This document shows positions 1 to 12,744 of a DNA stretch of 64,000 bases, piece by piece; positions within the stretch are counted from its first letter, which is position 1; every line of letters begins with the position of its first letter. Made by a program: the position numbers and the translations under genes. The DNA comes from Lagopus muta (taxonomy: Eukaryota > Chordata > Aves > Galliformes > Phasianidae). Under the pieces are notes generated by a model, which did no database searches, was not told the origin of the DNA, and saw nothing but the letters and a program-made list of their open reading frames with translations. The stretch lies in the NCBI RefSeq assembly GCF_023343835.1, contig NC_064434.1, positions 5,313,505 through 5,377,504 on the forward strand. The letters run 5' to 3'.

Positions 1-1936
1 CCAACATGATGACTCTGTTGTCACCCTCTCATTTTGGAGGCTGCCTTTTACAGTAATGATGACCAAAGAGATTGAAGCTGGTGCTTTACAACTACTTGAA
101 ACATCTGAACAATAAAATTTCAAGAGTGGTACTCTTCTCTTTACAATACAGCAGTTGCGCATCGTGCTGCAAAACAGGCAGCAGAAATGTTTCCCCACTT
201 CCTTTTAAAAGGATAAGAGACAGCCATGTGTTACAGGCTGCATGGGCAGCCTGGCTTTGTGCCACGCTTCTCCAGGCTTCTCCAGGCTCTGGGCTGTTGA
301 GCTTTGCCATCTTGCCAAGCCCTTTATCTTACACTCCTCTTTGTGAGAAGGACGGGGCAGTGCCAAACCCACATCCTGCCCTGGCACCGTAGCACCTTGC
401 TTTGACTCTGGGTGTAACGTTGCTGCATGCTGTGGGCTTTTTGCTTTGTTTTAAAGGATGTGTCCCCTCCAGCCTCAGGGATAACTGCTGATACATGTGT
501 GGTTTTCCAGTGGGATCATCTCAAAACTAATTGTACTAATTGTACCATCTAGCATTGCCTCTCTGTGCCCTTCACATATTCACACCGTCTGCTCTGTGTG
601 ACAGCCACTGAACTTCACAGCAGTGGCACGTGCAGAGTGCTGCAGGCACCAGCTGTGTGTCAGCACAAGCAACTGCCCCCACCCAACCCTGGACACAGCA
701 GGGGCTGGGTGCCATTCACTTGTGACAGCACTCGGCTTGTTGGTTTTACCTCTGCAATCCAAGTTTCACCTGCCAAGATGAGGCTGTCACTGAGGATCCC
801 TTTCATTCCCAGCAGAGGAACCAAAGGTATCCAGCTTCCTAGTAGGTGTCTCTGTCCCCATCCACCTATCCTAAAGCAGCTGCTAAAAGGAGACAGACAA
901 CATTATGCTCCCATTTCATCCTTATGGGACTGGTGTCTTGCTGGCTGACCCTGGGGGCATGCAGTTTGCAGCAGGTGCCTGGCGTGGTGAACCTGGAAGC
1001 CATGATGCCATAGGTGAGGCCAAGGGCAAGGGCCAGGAATGCACAGACAAAGCAGTTATGTGTTGTGAGGACTGTAAATGACTTTTTCCTACACTAAAAG
1101 CCAGCTCTATAAATACAATGCTCCTGCACGGAAGAGCTTTTTCAACTGCAGCAGTTGCTGTGACGTCTGTCAGCGTTATCTGTTTATGCTGGCATCAGGA
1201 AAGCAGGCTGGCTTGGCTTGTACCAACAGGATTGTCTCCTTATCTCTGCGCAGAAGATGCTTGTTTGGGAGGGGTGAGGGATGAGATTGAATTCCCCCAC
1301 CGCAGGTGCTTGCCCTGTTAAAAGCGAACACGCCGAGCTCCATTAACAACCACCTTTTCCCTTCTCCATTCAGTGCAGGCATTTTGTCACCTGTGCCTAC
1401 GCCGTCTCCGGTCGCCTTTAAGCAAAACTCATCGATAATTTGTTCCCAGGCTGGGAGAGGCATCTGAAACCACAGCCAAACCCGCAGCGTCACACCCTGG
1501 CTTCCGAAGCAGCTCTTTAATGTCTCCCTGCAGGGAGATTGCTCCGTAGCCCCGCTCGGTCCCGGTGACGTAGCAGCCTTATCGCGGCGTGGAAGTCTGG
1601 CACCGCCGCCGCTCCCCGCCGTAAGCTAATTACTATGCGGCAAGATGATCAGTTTTCCCCCAGACCAGGTTTCTATTTGTGTGCTGTCAAGTAGAAAATT
1701 AACATGGACACAGGCCAGGAATGTTTCACGCCTGAGTGCGCCGGGGCCGGAGGTGGCGAGGGGAAGTCAGGCTGGATTTCTGAATGGCGGCGGTGTGAGA
1801 TCAGGTGGTGCTGGGTGTCCTTTATGTGAACAGCAGAGGAGCTGAGGAGATGGGGAAGAACCAGAGCAAAACGCACACAGCCCTCGTGAGCTGCCCGGCT
1901 CTGTCTGCTTTGTTCAGAACAAAGCTGGTCGGTGTC

Positions 1937-2143
1937 TCGTAGAACCATATCATCTTTTGAGTCGGAAGGGACCCTTAAAGGCTGTCTGGTCCCACTCCTT
2001 GCACAAACAGGGTCACCCACAGCTCCATCCGTGCTCAGAGCCCCATCCATGACCTTGGCTGTCTGCAGGGACATCCACCACCAATCTGGGCAACCTGTGC
2101 CAGTGCCTCACCGCCCTTAGCGTAAAAATCTCTCCTTATGTTT
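1937..2143 (-). mobile_element. CR1 LINE 3' fragment
   Basis: Begins with a tail-like TAGAACCATATCAT and contains GGAAGGGACCCTTAAAGGCTG and GGGCAACCTGTGCCAGTGCC, the CR1 3'UTR in reverse. Confidence 0.85.
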
Positions 2144-3577
2144 CTGCAGAGCAGGTGAGGGCTGAGGGCTGCACAGTTCTGAAGCAGTGTTCATTCATCA
2201 GCTGTCACACGGATACTCCTCACACTGCAGAACTGGAAGCATGGCTGGTGTCCTCCCGTGCTGCTCCTGGGGTCTGTGCGAACACCCCAACTTTAAGGAA
2301 TGGTATCGGGGAATTTGCAAGTAGTGCCCAAGAAATGAAGTTCAATCATAATGGAGTTTTCCTTTCCCAGTGTTTCTCGCTGGGAAAGCGGTGTGTTTTG
2401 GAGGGTCTTGGTGCTTCTTAATGTCAGGTGGTCACCGCCAGGCAGAGCCGTCACAGCTGCTCCCTGTGCCTGCTGCTTACGGGAGCCCATTGCAGGGATC
2501 CCTGCCGGCTGTGGGGCTGCCTGCTCTTTTCTCCCACTGCTTTTAGTCACCAGAGGTCATTAGTGTCTGATTGAGCTATTCAGCTGCAGCTCTGTGGCAC
2601 CTTTTAGTCATTCCTCAGACATTTATGTACAACGTCCTCCTCCCGGCTCTGATGAGCAAGAGAGGGAGCTGAGGAGCGAAGGCTGATTTCAACCACTGCC
2701 TTCCTGAGCTGGAGCAGCTGCTGGAGCCGAGTTTCACAGCTGTGCAGAGAGCTCCTCAGAGGTTCCATGGGGGAGGTGGGGGCACAGGTGGGCTGCAGTG
2801 CTAATAACTGGGCACCTCGCTCCCGAGATTGCCAAGCATTCTTCCTTGGCTCTGAAAGCCTCCCAGGCCTTCGGAGAGAAAATTGATGGTGAATTCCTCC
2901 GGTGCTCGGTGAGTCATCCCAAATCCCCGGTCTCTCAGTAATACTTTGCCAGATGGGTTGAATGTTTCAGTCAACCATCTCTGGAAGGAGCCTCAAGACA
3001 TTACGCAGCCGGTGCATCTAACATCTCACAGGCCTTGAACTTGACAAATTCGGGGTTGAGCAACAGGAACATTTTGCTGTCTGCATCTCTCTCAAGGCCT
3101 GGTGGCAGAGCTTTGCTCAAGTGTAAGAGAAGGATTTGCATGTAAATATTGAATTGCGTGTGGTTTGAAGTCAGGAGATCCACGAGCTCTGGGCTTCATC
3201 TGTCACCATAAAGTCAGTGCTGGCATGGTGGCTGCGGACAGGGGATGCTGCCAGTGCAGCTGGGCCTGGCCAGGCCTGTGTAGTCATTAATGAAATGTTG
3301 CTTCTGCAATAAAGAGATCAATGAGATGGAAGCTCACCATCTGGAAGCTCCGTGATGGTTCTTAACTGATTTTTAAATGGCGAGTCTGCAGCTCTAACCA
3401 TAACCAGGGCATCTCCCATGTGCTGAGAGGCAACCCACAGGTTGGATGCTGCAAAAACCAGTGTTTTAGTTCTACCTCTTAGTATTGGTGACAGTCTGGG
3501 GTTTGAGATTTGCCTTAAGAACAAATAAGAGAGATCCATTTGGTGATATCAGAAAGCTTTTGCTGTAGTTTTCCTTG

Positions 3578-3752
3578 TAGAGACCTCTAAGACCAACTCC
3601 AGCCCATTCCACCATGCCCACATCCCTCAGTGCCACATCCCCATGGTTCTGGAATGCCTCTAGGGATGGTGACCCCACCATTTCCCTGGGCAGCTGTGCC
3701 ACTGCAGCACTGCTCTTTTGGAGAAGAAATATTTCCTGATACCCAATCTGAT
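3578..3752 (-). mobile_element. CR1 fragment (diverged)
   Basis: AGACCTCTAAGACCAACTCC, CTAGGGATGGTGACCCCACC and CTGGGCAGCTGTGCCA match reverse CR1 3' sequence. Confidence 0.75.
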
Positions 3753-6467
3753 GTCCCCATGCCATCCTCACGGTCTTCCCGCAGAGATGTGGAATGCAGA
3801 GCAGAGGAGGATCCTGCCTTAACAGAAGTCCAGCGTGTGGCCCCTCGATCTCAGCTTTCAGAAGAAAAGGCTAAGACCTACAGTTTGAGTAGGTGGCTGA
3901 TAGCAGGGAAGCCTTTAACACTAGTTAAATGGTGAGACCAAAAATACTTCAGAATACTGTTCTGTGGTTTAAAAGCAAACATTAAAAAGTTTCTTTGAAC
4001 CCATCAGAAATGAGGATGTTGATGCAAAGTTTGCTTTGCTAAAACTTAATAAGCAGTTCACTGAGTTATTCGATCAAGATACCAAAACGCCCTTCTAGAG
4101 CAGCACTGCTGCATTTGCACCTTGCAAGCACATGGGCATGCAGGGCTGTCAGGCTCCTTGCTGCAGCCCCTGTTGTCCCTCCAGGAGTTAAATACAGGGA
4201 TTTGGAGGATGCAAAAGATGAGAAGCTTTTCAAATTAGCCAGACTGTAGACCAGGTGAAGGTATTGTAAAGTTAAATTGGCTTCCATAGAATTAAAGGTG
4301 TGGTACGTGAGGAGCGGGCTGCAAAGGGGAGATCAGAGGTCTGCCTGTTTGTTACCTGGAGGTGTTTCTCCCATCAGTTCTGTTTATCGAGCAGGAGGGC
4401 TGACCACAAGCTGGAGCTTTGTCAGAAGGGGGCTGATCTCTTTGCATTTGCGTCAGATCGGCAGCGCTCCTTCTGACGTGGGCTCTCCTGGCAGAGGCTG
4501 GATGTGGCTGCAGGGAAGCCAGGGGGTGCTCAGGGCTTTGGGTTGTGCCTTCAGGAATAATCCAGTCTCTGATCTGAATGCGTTCTGTAGCAGAGAAGCG
4601 AGTTGGGGAGCTGAAGGGAGACCCTGGGCTTCAAAATGCTTCCTTATCGCAGCCGTGATTTGAGATCTCAGACAAATCACCCATCTGCCTGGGATCTCGG
4701 CTCTTCTTGTGGGACGTGGCAATGACAGTACCTCCCTGCCAGGCAGAGGTGTTGTGAAAACAGCAATTTAACAGTGCTGGGAAGCAATCTGTGCGAGAAG
4801 GAAGCGAGTCTCATTTGACAGAAGAAATAAAGGCTTTTCTCATCCAGGCCCCCAAAACAGCATCACATGCACTAAACACAGGTTGGGGACAATTGCTGCT
4901 AGCTGGTTTGGTGCTGTTAATCACTTAGCCCTGACCAGAGAAAGGATTACGAAGTGCTTTGCATAATCATGTAAGTACATAAAGATGTATCTAAATCACA
5001 AGTCTAACTGCGACGCTAATTAGCTCTTTGTGGCTGCTGCTGCAGGAGGAGGTCACAAAGTGCTCAACTCTCCCATCCTGTGCTGGGTCCCTCCAGAGAC
5101 TGCTGAAACATATGGGAAGGATGGCCCTGCAGGAGAGTGCTTCAGAGCTCTTCCTATTTTCTCTTTGCATTTCTCTGAGCGTGTTTTCCAGTGGCTTGCC
5201 AGAGCATTAGGAGTTCTCTGTAGTTCTCAGTAGAATCTGCTGTTCTAAAAGAATTGAGCATGACTGTGCTTCCTCTCTCTGTTAATCTGAAAATGGAGAG
5301 TATCACATTTGGGAGATGCCAGGTAACGTTTCCAAACCCTCCTACTTGTAATTTCCAGAGGTTTTTATCTCCTAGCTAGTTAGGAGCTTTTGAGAAATAA
5401 GTTGCCAGCTGTCTAATGTAAAAGATCATATCTTTGCTGCGGGGATTGATGTAAGGAATGTTCATTGCCTTCTTAAATTAATAACGTTTCTGATTGCTTT
5501 GAAGCGCTCAGGTTTCCTCAGCAGTGCTCATGGTGTTGGTTTTTTATCCATTTCCTTGGTGCTGATGAGGCACTGTGGTTATCTCACATCCTTTGCTTTT
5601 TCCCCATTGTTACCATTGGCTGCAGTTGGTTGGTAGCCATTCACATGAGGCGGCCTTGTGTTTTCCCTGAAGATAAAACATCCAGCATTGTGAAAACTGT
5701 AAATGCCAAAGCAAACTGATCCGAGGTCATGGATGGATGTTCTGTGCATTCTTAACTCGTGTATCATTTTGGAAATGCGATGTGGTTTTCTTGGTTAGCA
5801 TCCAGTACTCAAGAGAGAAGAAAAAGTTCTCTCATCTCTCCCTTCTGCGAGGTATTTGAAACCATGGGTTTGGCCCTTCCTCATTTAAGTAGGTCGTACC
5901 AGTGTGAGGAAGTCCCTTTGCTGGGCTCTGGATGGTCACTGGGTGGCTGCCAGGTGCCATTAAATGCTGGCTGTCAAGCTTTGAAGTCAAGACTGAACAG
6001 CAGATTTCACAATGAGGCATTTTCTTACAGCCAGCCAAGTTTCTTCTTGGGTTTGGTGGAGGTCGAGGCAAGAAGTATAAAGGAAAACCTAAAACTTCTC
6101 TCTTAGAAGCAATCTTGAGTCTCCACCAATAGCCACAGGGAAGAAGGGGGTTGTGTTGGCTTGCATACTGCTCACAACTCTCCAAGTCACCCGACCAGAC
6201 CACGTGTCTTAAGAGTTCCAAAATGTGAGCTTTGTGATCCCTGAATGATGGCCTATGAATGCCCCTCATGCTCTGGCAGCATCAGTCTGATCACAGGAGA
6301 TGTGCACGGGAGGTTCTCAGAGCCTTGGCTGCCCCAGATTCCAGAGGCTGGCTTGGGATTCGCTGCTAGTCTGGATAAAGTCCATGACACTTCAGCAAGT
6401 ACCATTTCCTGTCCCACTGCCTGCAGGAACCAGGAATCTTTTGCTCAGCACCCTTGAAGGACAACTC

Positions 6468-6730
6468 TACCCAGCAGAGACCCTACAACCAATTCAGGTG
6501 CCACGATGTCCTTACCCAACTGAGATTCTACAGCAATTTGGATGCCGTTGTGTCCCTACCCAACTGAGATCCTACAGTGATTCGGGTGCCACGATGCCCC
6601 TACCCAGCTGAGATCCTACAGTGATTTGGGTGCAACGATGCTCCTACCCAGCTGAGATCCTACAGCAATTTGGATGCCACGATCTCCCTACCCAACTGAG
6701 ATCCTACAGTGATTTGGGTGCCCATGCAGT
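6468..6730 (+). repeat. 44-bp minisatellite, six copies
   Basis: Units starting with CTACCC (once TTACCC) occur at 6468, 6512, 6556, 6600, 6644 and 6688, an exact 44-bp period. Core words are CCAACTGAGATCCTACAGTG and ATTTGGGTGCCACGATG. It lies in the ELP3 intron. Confidence 0.93.
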
Positions 6731-7824
6731 GAGCCCGGAGCTCAAAGCAAAGCATGGAGCAAGGCAGTCAGTTCCATAACACTTGGCAGAGCTCTGACTG
6801 CCAGCAGAACTGCAGTTGGCACATGGGTGGTTGGAGGCAATTTGGAAGGTTCAGCTGATGTGGGTTCATGCTGCCTGGCACGCAAGGCTCTGGTAACTGC
6901 TTCTAAGATATGGATTGAGGGGGAAGGAAGCTGTGAGATGCTACATGCCCCGACTGCACTGCTTCGGGATGGATTTCAGTGGTTGCCAAAAGATGTGGAG
7001 GCCTATGTAGAGATAATTCTCTCATGTGCCTCGGTAAGTCTCTGCTATGGAAATTTTATGAACTATTAGTTGCTCTTTAATGAGCCTGAAAACAATCTCA
7101 TTTTCACTTAGTTCTGTGCCCAGCGAGCCATGCTGAAGGAATCTTTGAGGATACTCGGGCTCTGCTGCTGCACTGCAATATTTCTGTGTGGCAGAGCTGA
7201 GTCAGAAGGGTGTATTTATGGGCTTTGCATAGCAAGGTCACGGGCAGGGGGCTGCATGTGGGCAGTGAAAGCTGATTTCCTCCATCCTCCTTCAGGGCCA
7301 GAAATGTTTAACCCTGATACCGTGGTCACCTTCCACCATCCTCTGTTTGTTTGCTTGTTTTTAATTTCTTTTTGCAGTTTAAATGTTACAGTAAAAAGAT
7401 TTGGGGGTTTTATCAGTAGGCTTCAGCGTTATTCAGCCACCACCAAAAGGAGAGAGCAAAAGGCTATGAAATGAACGGGCAGGCGGTGCCAGAAGATGTG
7501 TCATCAAAGATTGCAGCAAGGGATGCTTCCAAAAAACCTCAGCTGGCCGTGGGTTCTGCCCAGCAGGTGTAATCCAAGCCCCTGTGCTCCCAGATTGTTC
7601 AAACGGAACTCACTGCTAAGTTTGGTGTGGAATGTTTAACATTCAAAGGCCCATTTGAAAGGCAACTGATGATGGCTTTGGAAGTCGAAAAGCTTCTTGT
7701 GACAGCTTCTGGCTGTACCCTTCCATTCCCGTGTGTTATTTCTTTTGTGGTACTTGTGGAATGATGTTGCTTTTCGCTGGGGTTTGACTTTGAGCTGTAG
7801 GTACACGTGCTGTAAATCAGAGCA

Positions 7825-7975
7825 GCAAGGCACCCCTGGGGGTGTTCAGGGATGCAGCCCTGCGCTGCTGCCTGATTTAGTGGTTGGCAACCCTGCCTGC
7901 AGCAGGAGGGTTGGAACTGGATGATCTTTGAGGTCCCTTCCAACCCAAGTTATTATATGACGATGCTGTGATTGG
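7825..7975 (+). mobile_element. CR1 LINE 3' end
   Basis: GGTTGGAACTGGATGATCTT followed by TGAGGTCCCTTCCAACCCAA, the CR1 3' end. Confidence 0.85.
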
Positions 7976-9204
7976 GAAGAGAACTGGTGCCTTCCTTTCA
8001 GTATTGTTAGACATTATGGATGGCTTCTCCAGCCCTTAATCTGGCGTGACTTGTGAACAGACAAAGTGGCTTGTTAGTTTAATAGCTCTCATTCTCTTAC
8101 TTCTTGCACGTCGATGCTGTCCTGACAGAAGCCAGCAGCTTCGCCCTGCTCCGTTGTCTATTGTTTGGGCTTTGCGTTCATACAAAATGGTGATAATCTC
8201 ACAATGGAAATGACTTCTTCATGATTTATGGGCAGTCATTCGTGCCCCACGGAGCTTTTATTCCGTTCAGCAGTGCCTTCTGACTTCTGCTTCTCTCATG
8301 GGTGAAGGCAGCCTGGCTGCTGGCTGTCAGCCTGCTTTTAATTCCACATTTCAACACCCCGTTTCTTTCCCAGTTGTGTCACACTGATTGTAAAACATCC
8401 TTCCTTCATCCTGGCTGTGATTTCCTGATACTCTCTGACTACAGAGAAGCGCCTTTGTATTCATAGCATCCCAGTGAATTCTGTAGGCTGGGTCTGTTTG
8501 CTGTTTGGGTTCTGAGCAGCTGAAGTGAATCCTGAGCTCACCCCCAATTGCTGCGCATCATTTTGCTTCACTGGGCTCTTGCTGCATTTCAGCACAGTTC
8601 CTTTCAGAGAAAACTAAGCTACAGGCTGTGTTCCAGAGGCAGATCCAGCCCAGACACCAAGGTCTGAATGCACAGCGCTTTGCCCAACTTCAGACCAAGC
8701 ATGCAGTGGGGAGGAGGAGCCCAGGGAACCAGAAGTCAGCACAGTGCAGGTGCATGGGCTGAGCACCAAGGGATCCCATCTGCTGCTCCGCTCCTGCCTC
8801 ACCAGGTTGGTCCCTAAGAAGTCTGTGCAGCAGCTCGTACCTCCCACCTGCCTGCCTTCCCCTTTCCAAATGCAGATCCCTATTCTGCAGCACGATGGAG
8901 CCTCGTGGATGGGCTCTGCCCTCTGCTCTGTAAGCACCACATTGCTGCCTTTCTCTCCCTGCTTTTTTCTGCATCCATGTGTTGAATTTCCAGCTCTGCT
9001 AGGATCTGATGGTCCAATGGTCATAATCCCAAATGCTTGGCTTCTGTACCTGAACCCAATGGCTGCTTCTTGGGATATCTTCATGAGAGCTTTTCCCTCC
9101 AAAAAAAAGCTTCTTGCCTTGAAGACGTTCCTGCAGTGCTGGAGCTAACGGGATGCCTCCAAAATCTCATTGAGGCATCTCACCTCCTGCCTGCTCCTTT
9201 CCAT

Positions 9205-9350
9205 CTTTCTGAAACTGTGGATGCCCCTGGAGGTGCCCAGGGCCAGGTTGGATGGGGTCCTGGGCAGCCTGATCTGGTGGGTGGCAGCCCTACCCATGAC
9301 AGGAGTGGGTGGAATGTGAGGTCCCTTCCAACCCAACCATTCCGTAGTTC
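9205..9350 (+). mobile_element. CR1 LINE 3' end
   Basis: GTGGATGCCCCTGGAGGTGC, GGCCAGGTTGGATGGGG and GAGGTCCCTTCCAACCCAAC are CR1 words in plus orientation. Confidence 0.88.
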
Positions 9351-9920
9351 ATTTGAAGGACAGTGATTCTGTGCAAGAAGTTTTGCTATGAGCATGGCTT
9401 GATGACGACAGAGGTGCTTCAAGAGGCAGCACTGCGTGGGACCCCAGGAGCACAGGGCTGCCAACTGCATCATCAGTCTTGTTAATTGCTCGAACCCATC
9501 GGCCTCAAACGAGGAGGAGCTGGCACTTCACTAGGGCCACTTAATAGCTCTGAGATTAATGGGGGCAGCACACAATGCTCCGCTGCAACCTCAGCTGCCT
9601 TCTTTTAAAATCCACGCATTTCCCAAGAGTTTGAGGGGGAAAAAAAAAAGGAGGGGCTGTTTAACCAGTTCTAATCGAGGTGGTTTTAAAACCATAATCT
9701 GAATTACTGTGTTGTCGTTGGCTCTGAGGATTCTTCTTCAGCTTTGATTTCACTTTTGCTTGAGTTCTGCGCTGCAGGTGGAGCGGCTCTGCTGCTTTAT
9801 TGCCACTGTCTGTATGTCACATCCCAGTGTCTCTGCTAATGAGCCCTGGGGATTTGGGGGCAAGGTGTTGATGCAAGTGATGGTTTGCTGCAGGTCAGAG
9901 ATCCGGCTCCCCTGGACAGG

Positions 9921-10126
9921 AATCACAGAACTGTTTGAGTTGGAAGGGACCCTTAAAGGCTGTCTGATCCCACTCCCTGCACTGAACAGGGACACCCACA
10001 GCTCCATCAGTGCTCAGAGCCCCATCCAGCCTGACCTTGGCATGCTCATCCAGCGCCTCTTTGGGCAACCTGTGCCAGTGCCTCAGTACTCTTAGCATAA
10101 AAATCCTTCTCCTTATATCCAGTGTA
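9921..10126 (-). mobile_element. CR1 LINE 3' fragment
   Basis: AATCACAGAACTGTTTGAGT then TGGAAGGGACCCTTAAAGGC; same subfamily as the copy at 1937. Confidence 0.88.
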
Positions 10127-10377
10127 AGGATCAGGAGGGGGGATTGGCTGGAGCTCTGGTGCTGAAGCATCTTGTAAGTACTGCAGCGTGCATTGGGGAA
10201 CGCATCGCAGCTCCTCAACATGCTCCTGGTGGTGAGGTGGCCTCAGGTGCACGAGCAGGAAGGGGTTATGCCAGGCACTGCAACGGTGGGGACACGGCCG
10301 TTCCTGGAGAGCCATTTCCAAGTGCCAGGGTTTCCAGGAACTGGCTGGAGGCTCTGAGATTAATTGTAGAAGCATTG

Positions 10378-10440
10378 AGTGGAGTAGGGTGGAAGGGACC
10401 TCAGAGATCAGCCGGTCCCACCCCCTGCTGTAGGAAAGGG
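10378..10440 (-). mobile_element. Short CR1 remnant
   Basis: GGAAGGGACCTCAGAGATCA and GTCCCACCCCCTGCTG resemble reverse CR1 3' sequence; short. Confidence 0.5.
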
Positions 10441-10953
10441 GAGGAGAGGGCTGCGGAATCTGTCCTGCTGTCCCTGCCCACCGGCTGCAGGGACAGCAGT
10501 GCCGTGATGCTGAGTCCTTCCTCTGCTGATGACTAATGTCTGCATATGTGAGTAATTAGATAAGGTGAGGGGGGAGGCTGCTGGCACAGACCTGTCTTGC
10601 TGCAGGATGCAGTGGGGTTCATTAGAAGAGGAAGACGAGGACCAGAGGCACACAGAGCCTCCATTCAATGAGGAAATTGGATTGCGGCTGCAGAGCCCAC
10701 TTGTCGAGCTGGAGTGGAGCTGAGCTCATTTCTAGGAGCACCGGGACGCAGCTGCTGAGCTCTAGAGCCCTTCAGTTCCTGGTAGAGGTGCCTGCAGCTG
10801 GGCCGCCTGCTCCAGGGAGCTCACCTTTGGTTTTCTTCTGAGCTCCCAGATGTGTTCACTGCCGTTCCCTTCGTCTCTGCCTTGCAGCTTTTCTCAGCAC
10901 AGAGGACAGGGCAGATGAAACACTGCATTAAAGCTCTATTGTTCTCCTCACAG

Positions 10954-11030
10954 GCGTTGGCACGAGGAACTACTACAGGAAGATCGGCTACGAGCTGGAG
11001 GGGCCATACATGGTGAAAAGGCTGCAGTGA
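10954..11030 (+). CDS. ELP3: ELP3 last coding exon (C-terminus of Elongator catalytic subunit)
   Basis: Seen: a pyrimidine-rich tract and CAG acceptor (ends 10953) followed by an exon that, after two bases completing a Gly codon, reads [20 protein letters not shown] then KRLQ and TGA at 11028-11030. Known: this is the extreme C-terminus of ELP3, the radical-SAM/GNAT-type catalytic subunit of Elongator, which modifies wobble uridines of tRNA; the human protein ends with a near-identical segment ([13 protein letters not shown]...). These residues close the acetyltransferase domain. The intron is phase 1. No other ELP3 exon was found between 1 and 10953, so the rest of the gene lies to the left and the last intron is longer than 10.9 kb. 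The next genes are a minus-strand kinase and PNOC; in human ELP3 is also followed by PNOC on the same strand. Confidence 0.92.
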
Positions 11031-11599
11031 ACCCAGCAGGTCCTCACCCCACCTGCTGCAAGGAGGGGACGTGGCTGATCCAGGAGAAAAGCTCACGGTG
11101 CTGGTTGGAGGCTGAAAACCAAAGCCTGCCAGCTGCAAAGGACTTGTTTGTGCCCATGGCAGCAAATGAGGAGCACGGTTCTCCTGAGGTGTGCTTTGCC
11201 CCAGGAGGGGTGGTGGACATCACACACACATCCAGGGCTGCCTTTGCTGCGTTGCTATGTGGGACTGAATCACAGGTGAACTGAAGGGCACCCTATAAGG
11301 CAGCCCAGTGTGGAAAAGTGTCCATTATTTCTAGGATGCTGCCATTGGACCTTTAATATGCATTGAAATTGTGTGGGTTATTGTGCAACATAAATGAATT
11401 CCTGCTCTGTGCCTACTTACTTATTTACAGTGCCACGGCTGCTTTTTGTCCATCCCAAGCAGTGCACTTTGATCCTTCTAGGAGGCTATCAGGGGTTGGA
11501 AGCCACTGTCCACCTTGCTGGTGGTAGGGCTGGAGATTGAAACTTATCTTAAGCCTCTGTGGGGTCACAGTCACATTCATGTCTCCGAGGCTCCAGTCC

Positions 11600-11750
11600 A
11601 ATCTCCTTTAAAGCAGGTTCAAGCAAGTGAGGTTGCTCAGCATCCTGTTCAGCCAATGCTTATATACCTCTGTGGTGGAAAGCCTACAACACATAGGTCC
11701 CTGTTTCAGCATTTGACGCCTTGTATGGTGAAAAGATTGGGAAAATAGCT
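11600..11750 (-). mobile_element. Old CR1 fragment
   Basis: Diverged match to the reverse CR1 words ...CCTCTGTGG...CCTGTTTCAGCATTTGACG...TGGTGAAAAGATT. Confidence 0.45.
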
Positions 11751-12738
11751 TTGGCACTTTGAAACTTGTGCCACTGCCCTGTGACCTGTCACTGTGCACC
11801 TCTGGTCCCCTTCTTCTCTATGCACATTCTCCTCACCCATACCCTACACCATAGCTGGCCTCCGTTGGCCTCCTTTCCATTCTTTTCATCTCCACTCTCA
11901 ATGTTCTGTTCCTCCATCCTGTAACTCAGTGCCCTGGGCACAAGAATGCTGTGCAGCAGCAGGGGCAGAAGCCTTGTTCAGGGCAAGGTGTCCAGCAGCC
12001 CTTTTTCTCCCTTATCCATGCTGCTTCGGGACAGGATTAATTCATCAGGAGATGATGAAAGGTGCCACTGGTAACTGGGACACGTTAAGCTTCTGCTGCC
12101 ACAAAGCACAGGAGATGAAAATGGATGCACTGCGATTTCTGTGCTGAATCCCTAGTGTTCTCCCCAGAACGGGGCTGTTCTGGTGCTGCCGTGCATTGTG
12201 AATCACACTGACATGCTCAGCTCCACCAGCCTTCATTTCCAGGTAACCAAAGCTCAGCACTTGGTATCAGAAAGCTCAGCCCTCTGGCAAAGCCAGGATA
12301 TGCTTGGGGGAGTGCAGTGGAGCTGTGGGCACCGAGTGGGGCTCAGCAGTGCTGAGCTGCTGGCACCAACCTCACTGCAAAGAGCCGTCCGTGCTCATGT
12401 TTTCAGCCAGGCCATTCCCTCCGAGGCATTAGTGCTGTCTGGTGACAAATTTCACACTTTGAGGTGAAGTGCAGCTGTTTGGGACCCGTAATTTGCACTT
12501 TGCTGCCTGCCTGTCATGTGGGCTGCACCGCCGGAGGGCTCAGAGGAGATTGAAGGCTGCTTTGACACACATTGCACCATTTGAAGCCTTTATGTTGGTA
12601 TTAAAAGAAGCAAGCCTCACAGAAGCCTTTTTCTGCAAAACAATGTCGTAAGATTTTGATTATGAATTGTAAATTTAATAAGCATGCACTGAATATAACA
12701 ACACATCAGGTCTTTGCTAGCAGACAGCAGCACTGTGC

Positions 12739-12744
12739 AATAAA
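12739..12744 (+). terminator. Candidate ELP3 poly(A) signal AATAAA
   Basis: First AATAAA on the plus strand after the ELP3 stop codon. Its use as a cleavage signal is not shown by the sequence. Confidence 0.35.

Larger units (their letters stand above)
1..10953 (+). other. ELP3: ELP3 last intron (3' part), non-coding
   Basis: No segment with flanking splice sites and recognisable coding sequence was found on either strand; the open frames here are short and look like chance. The interval holds CR1 fragments near 1.94, 3.58, 7.83, 9.21, 9.92 and 10.38 kb, a 44-bp tandem array at 6468-6730 and an A-run near 9645. Its assignment as intron rests on the ELP3 last-exon acceptor at 10953. Confidence 0.8.

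Noticed and set aside
3001-3183. Minus-strand 60-codon frame ending ADSKMFLLLNPEFVKFKACEM
   Set aside because: Looked protein-like at first, but no splice sites or family match were found and it lies inside the ELP3 intron.
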